This document shows, one piece after another, positions 6,039-8,937 of a stretch of 8,937 bases of DNA; position 1 is the stretch's first letter, and every line of letters starts with the position of its first letter. This DNA is from an uncultured Eubacteriales bacterium (GTDB lineage: Bacteria > Bacillota > Clostridia > Oscillospirales > Oscillospiraceae), in assembly GCA_902475455.1 (NCBI GenBank), contig CABRZO010000100.1, forward strand, positions 1 through 8,937, given 5' to 3'. The notes beneath the pieces were generated by a model that had not been told where the DNA came from, made no database searches, and saw nothing but the letters and a program-made list of their open reading frames with translations. The position numbers and the translations under genes were made by a program.

Positions 6039-6067
6039 TTGACGTTTATCGAATTTTCTGATAAAAT
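6039..6067 (+). promoter_or_regulatory. Near-consensus sigma-70/A promoter for the LtaS-like gene
   Basis: TTGACG (6039-6044) and TAAAAT (6062-6067) are separated by exactly 17 bases in an AT-rich island (about 5990-6090) that contrasts with the GC-rich genes. Transcription should start near 6074, leaving a leader of about 37 bases that includes GGAGG at 6098-6102. Confidence 0.85.
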
Positions 6068-6110
6068 AGGAGGCAAAATTTTTAAAAGTATTGGGCTGGA
6101 GGCATATCAT

Positions 6111-8678
6111 ATGGGGAAAAAACGCATTTTGGCTATCATACTGGCGCTGTTGGCGTTTCTTCTCTGTGATGTGATTTTGTTCGCCGTAATGACCCAACGT
6201 TATCCCCAACGGGTGATCCTGCCGGAGGAGCTGTACGGTTCGGAGCTGGAAAACCTCAAGGAATTTGAGTTGGGAGAAGATGGCCTGCTTACCTCCCAAT
6301 CCACCGACCCCTGGATCCTGTTCCCCCTGGAGGAGGAGACCAATGTGCGGCAGGTCACCATTTATCTGTCGGAGGTGTCGGAAAAGGGGCAGCGGGTGGA
6401 TGTCTTTCTGGAGCCCACCTATTGTATGGAGTCCGTCACCCTGGAAAACGGGCGTATCAGCGTCTCCTTTGCCAGCGCCCTGACCCAGGGTGGTGTGACG
6501 GGAATCCGGCTGGATCTGACCGAGCGGGAGAATGACGCCTTCCGGGTAGAGCGGGTGGTGGTGAACAGCTGGACGAGCCTGGCCCTCACCATTCTGAGCT
6601 TGTCGCTCTGCGTGCTGGCGCTGGTGGCCATGGTGGTGGCGGAGATTTTGCTCTGGCGCCGGCTGTTGGCGCCGGGCTGGGCCCGGTCCGTTGAGGACGG
6701 GGAGTCCCGCTGGCGCAGATGGGCCCGGCTGATGCCCGCCGCCTTCCAGGGATTGTGCAAAGTGGCGGTGGTGGTGGGCCTGTGCCGCTATAACCTGCTC
6801 TTCAGCGATCTGGGAGATCACCAGCGGCTGCTGTATTGGATGCTGCTGCTGGGTACTGAGGGCATCTGCCTGGGCGCGCTGATTATCCGCTGCACCGGCC
6901 AGCGCAGAAATCTTCCTCTGTGCATGGCGCTGCTGCCCTTCTGGGGTGTGGCCCAGTTTGCGGCGGTGGAGCTGTTGAGCATTTCCCAGTTCAATTTTCA
7001 AAGCGTCCGGTACCTGCTGCTGAATGTGCTGTGGTGCTGCATTCCCGGGGCGGTGTTGATGGTGGTGCTGCGCTGGGGCGCCCTGGCCATTACCCTTTCT
7101 TCCGCCCTGTTCACCGCCTGGGGGCTGGCCAACCACTTTTACGGGGCCCTGCGGGAGAACCCCCTGGAGTACTCCGATCTGGCCCAGGCCGGAACTGCCG
7201 CCAATGTGGTGGGCAACTATGACTTCCGGATAGAGACGGTGACGGCGGCGGCGGTGCTGGCGGCACTGGCGGTCTCCGTGTGCCTCTTTGCATCCCTGGG
7301 CCGGTGCTGCTGGAAGCGCAGCTGGAAGCGGGAGAGCTGCACCCTGGCGGGGGTTGTGGCGGCGGTGGTGGTGTTCTGCCTGGGCATCCCCGCCTTTGGC
7401 CTGAATCAGGCCTGGAATATCTCGGATGTCAGCGAGAAGTACGGCTACCTGCTCTCCTTCTTCTCCTACGCCAAGGCGGGGTTGGGGGACGGCAAGCCCG
7501 ACAACTACACCGCTGAACTGGCCGACAGCATTTTGGAGGAGGCCGCCCAGACCGGCGGCGGAGAGACCGCCGGGGGAGCCGACAGCGATACCCCCAACGT
7601 CATTGTCATTATGAACGAAGCCTTTGCGGATCTGCCCCAGCTCTACGGTTTTGAGACCAATGTGGACCCCCTGTCCAACATCCACAGCATGGACAACACC
7701 ATCACCGGAACCCTGCTGACATCGGTGTTTGGCGGAGGCACCTCCAATACGGAGTATGAGTTTTTGACGGGCAACAGCCTGTTTGCGCTGCCGGCGGGCA
7801 GCTGCCCCTATGTGCAGTACATGTCCAACACCCAGCAGTCCATCGCCTGGCGGATGCAGAATCTGGGGTACAGTGTGGCGGGCTATCACCCCTATTACGG
7901 CAACGGCTACCGCCGGGATGCCAACTACCCGCTGCTGGGGCTGGACCCCTTCTATGATATCGAAGCCGACCTGCCTGGCCAGGAGTATCTGCGCAGCTAT
8001 CTCAGCGACAGCTCGGATTTTGAAAATGTGATCTGGCTGTATGAGCAGAGTCAGGAGGATGAGCCCTTCTTCCTGTTTAACGTGACCATGCAGAACCACG
8101 GAGGCTACAGCGCCAGCGTTCCTCAGGTGGAGGTCACGGTGGAGCCGGAGGATCCGGAGCTGCAGCTGCCGGCCCTGGAGGAGTATCTGTCCCTGATCTA
8201 TGAGACCGACCAGGCCTTTGCGGAGCTGACGGACTACTTCTCCCAGGTGGAGGAGGATACCATTATCCTGATGTTCGGCGACCACCAGCCCGGCCTGGGA
8301 GACACGGTGATGGACCAGCTCCAGGCCCAATACAGCGGAGATGATGACCTGGTGGCCAGCGGCAACCTGCGCTACCGTTCCTCCTTTGTCATCTGGGCCA
8401 ACTTCGACATTGAGGAGGCCTCCGATGTGCTGACCTCCCCCAACTACCTGCGGGCCATGGTGCTGGAGCAGGCGGGGATGGAGCTCAACGCCTATGAAAG
8501 CTTCTTGCTCCAGCTCCAGGAGGAGTTCCCCGCCATGAACGCCTTCAGCTGCCTGGACAGCGACGGGGTGTGGTATGACCGGGGTGCGGTGGAGAGCCAG
8601 AGCCTGGATGACTACGCCTGTTTGGTCTACAACAACGTGTTTGACAAGAAGCATATGAACCAGGACTATTACAACTGA
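6111..8678 (+). CDS. LTA synthase/sulfatase-superfamily membrane enzyme with an extra extracytoplasmic domain
   Basis: An 855-residue polytopic protein related to lipoteichoic acid synthases (LtaS-like phosphoglycerol or phosphoalcohol transferases of the alkaline phosphatase superfamily). An N-terminal helix (about 6-27) is followed by a soluble, beta-rich segment (about 30-153). About eight more membrane helices follow (roughly 155-182, 213-230, 238-260, 269-290, 300-320, 322-345, 377-397 and 409-427), then a large outside catalytic domain from about 495. Predicted metal and catalytic residues are E503 (IMNEAF), nucleophile T544 (GGGTSNTE), H663 (MQNHGGY) and D724-H725 (FGDHQP), matching E255, T300 and D475-H476 of the Staphylococcus LtaS pattern. 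It likely works on the outer face, adding head groups to a membrane or wall polymer; the exact substrate is unknown. The ATG has GGAGG 8 bases ahead; an upstream TTG in frame lies inside the promoter. It is a single-gene unit. Confidence 0.88.
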   Translation: MGKKRILAIILALLAFLLCDVILFAVMTQRYPQRVILPEELYGSELENLKEFELGEDGLLTSQSTDPWILFPLEEETNVRQVTIYLSEVSEKGQRVDVFLEPTYCMESVTLENGRISVSFASALTQGGVTGIRLDLTERENDAFRVERVVVNSWTSLALTILSLSLCVLALVAMVVAEILLWRRLLAPGWARSVEDGESRWRRWARLMPAAFQGLCKVAVVVGLCRYNLLFSDLGDHQRLLYWMLLLGTEGICLGALIIRCTGQRRNLPLCMALLPFWGVAQFAAVELLSISQFNFQSVRYLLLNVLWCCIPGAVLMVVLRWGALAITLSSALFTAWGLANHFYGALRENPLEYSDLAQAGTAANVVGNYDFRIETVTAAAVLAALAVSVCLFASLGRCCWKRSWKRESCTLAGVVAAVVVFCLGIPAFGLNQAWNISDVSEKYGYLLSFFSYAKAGLGDGKPDNYTAELADSILEEAAQTGGGETAGGADSDTPNVIVIMNEAFADLPQLYGFETNVDPLSNIHSMDNTITGTLLTSVFGGGTSNTEYEFLTGNSLFALPAGSCPYVQYMSNTQQSIAWRMQNLGYSVAGYHPYYGNGYRRDANYPLLGLDPFYDIEADLPGQEYLRSYLSDSSDFENVIWLYEQSQEDEPFFLFNVTMQNHGGYSASVPQVEVTVEPEDPELQLPALEEYLSLIYETDQAFAELTDYFSQVEEDTIILMFGDHQPGLGDTVMDQLQAQYSGDDDLVASGNLRYRSSFVIWANFDIEEASDVLTSPNYLRAMVLEQAGMELNAYESFLLQLQEEFPAMNAFSCLDSDGVWYDRGAVESQSLDDYACLVYNNVFDKKHMNQDYYN

Positions 8679-8680
8679 TA

Positions 8681-8720
8681 AAAGTCCGGGGCCGCCCTGC
8701 CATGGGCGGCCCCGGACTTT
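8681..8720 (+). terminator. Long intrinsic terminator hairpin, possibly bidirectional
   Basis: A perfect 17-bp inverted repeat (8681-8697 with 8704-8720) around the loop TGCCAT begins two bases after the stop codon of the LtaS-like gene. The stem starts with AAA and ends with TTT, so the T-run on the plus strand is partly inside the stem. A mirror-image tail serves the minus strand, so it could end transcripts arriving from the right as well. Confidence 0.85.
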
Positions 8721-8725
8721 CGGTC

Positions 8726-8929
8726 TGTCGAAAAACCATAGGTTTAGGCAGTTTCACAGAATTCCGTCCTCCGAAGAGGACGGAACGAAATTCAATTCTG
8801 TCATTTCCGGGGACATGCGCCTCGGAAATGACCCTTCTCATGCAGGACAGGGTGACTTTTGTGCAAGCAATCGAGCCCTGGCCTGCATGCATCTCTTTTG
8901 TCGGAAAAGGCCTGCGGCCTTTTTCGACA
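8726..8929. repeat. Multi-hairpin element with terminal inverted repeats (MITE-like or structured RNA)
   Basis: No credible gene is seen here. The 10-base ends TGTCGAAAAA (8726-8735) and TTTTTCGACA (8920-8929) are exact inverted repeats. Between them are consecutive hairpins. The first has a 10-bp stem (8762-8771/8776-8785) with a 4-base loop, and a weaker outer CAGAA/TTCTG pairing (8757-8761/8796-8800). The second has a 9-bp stem (8801-8809/8823-8831). The third has 8 bp (8839-8846/8882-8889) plus, after one mismatch, 5 bp (8848-8852/8876-8880). The fourth has a 15-bp stem with one G-T pair (8898-8912/8916-8930), which contains the right-hand terminal repeat. Nearly all of the element is base-paired. 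The layout fits a small non-autonomous mobile repeat or a structured non-coding RNA. Copy number elsewhere is unknown, so the class is inference; the right end may extend past the window. Confidence 0.6.
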
Positions 8930-8937
8930 AGCTCAAG

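Noticed and set aside
6039..6110. TTG start giving 24 extra residues to the LtaS-like protein
   Set aside because: This stretch contains the promoter itself and the untranslated leader. The ATG at 6111 has an ideal GGAGG and is followed directly by a signal-anchor-like helix.
5775..8654. A 959-codon open frame antisense to the LtaS-like gene
   Set aside because: It is the complement of a gene with clear catalytic motifs, promoter, ribosome site and terminator. The antisense translation is low-complexity (rich in Q, H, G and L) and crosses two regulatory regions. Long antisense frames are expected in GC-rich coding DNA.
8545..8892. A 115-codon minus-strand frame spanning the structured element
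   Set aside because: It reads through the hairpins, the terminator and the 3' end of the LtaS-like gene on the other strand, with no ribosome site or recognisable motif. It is better explained as a chance frame over a repeat.
1..8937. tRNA, rRNA, CRISPR array, integrase or transposase genes
   Set aside because: None seen on either strand. No evenly spaced direct repeats, no recognisable tRNA arms and no recombinase motifs were found by eye.

Overview
The window is GC-rich, compactly coded DNA with Gram-positive style ribosome binding sites and sigma-70/A-type promoters. A FeoA-FeoB fusion, an LtaS-like polymer synthase and a MalY/PatB-type C-S lyase, together with the base composition, suggest a high-GC anaerobic Firmicute, perhaps a gut Oscillospiraceae/Clostridia relative. 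That placement is inference; no rRNA or marker gene is present.

Layout. Bases 1-436 (minus) hold the 5' end of a ferrous-iron transporter gene (FeoA domain fused to FeoB, cut by the window edge), with its own promoter at 481-509. Bases 649-945 (minus) encode a 98-residue membrane protein of unknown function, with its own promoter (1008-1036) and a terminator-like hairpin (599-628). A divergent intergenic region (946-1156) then separates it from a plus-strand operon.

The operon runs from 1157 to 5880 and ends in a very strong terminator (5896-5940). Its order is HD-domain phosphohydrolase, PAP2 membrane phosphatase, Nudix (ADP-ribose pyrophosphatase-like) hydrolase, PAPS-dependent sulfotransferase, a small DUF2007-like gene broken by a single-base frameshift, APS kinase (cysC), and a MalY/PatB-family PLP enzyme. 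Genes overlap or are separated by at most about 32 bases. A perfect 7-3-7 palindrome lies across the extended -10 of the likely operon promoter, which points to a repressor or other regulator. The core biochemical logic is that CysC makes PAPS and the sulfotransferase uses it to sulfate an unknown acceptor. ATP sulfurylase, which makes APS, is not in the window.

Bases 6111-8678 form a separate unit with a near-consensus promoter: an 855-residue polytopic membrane enzyme of the lipoteichoic-acid-synthase/sulfatase superfamily. It has an extra extracytoplasmic domain after its first membrane helix. It ends in a 17-bp terminator hairpin (8681-8720). The last ~210 bases (8726-8929) hold no credible gene. 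They form a highly structured element with 10-bp terminal inverted repeats and four consecutive hairpins, probably a dispersed MITE-like repeat or structured RNA, and are the least explained part of the window.
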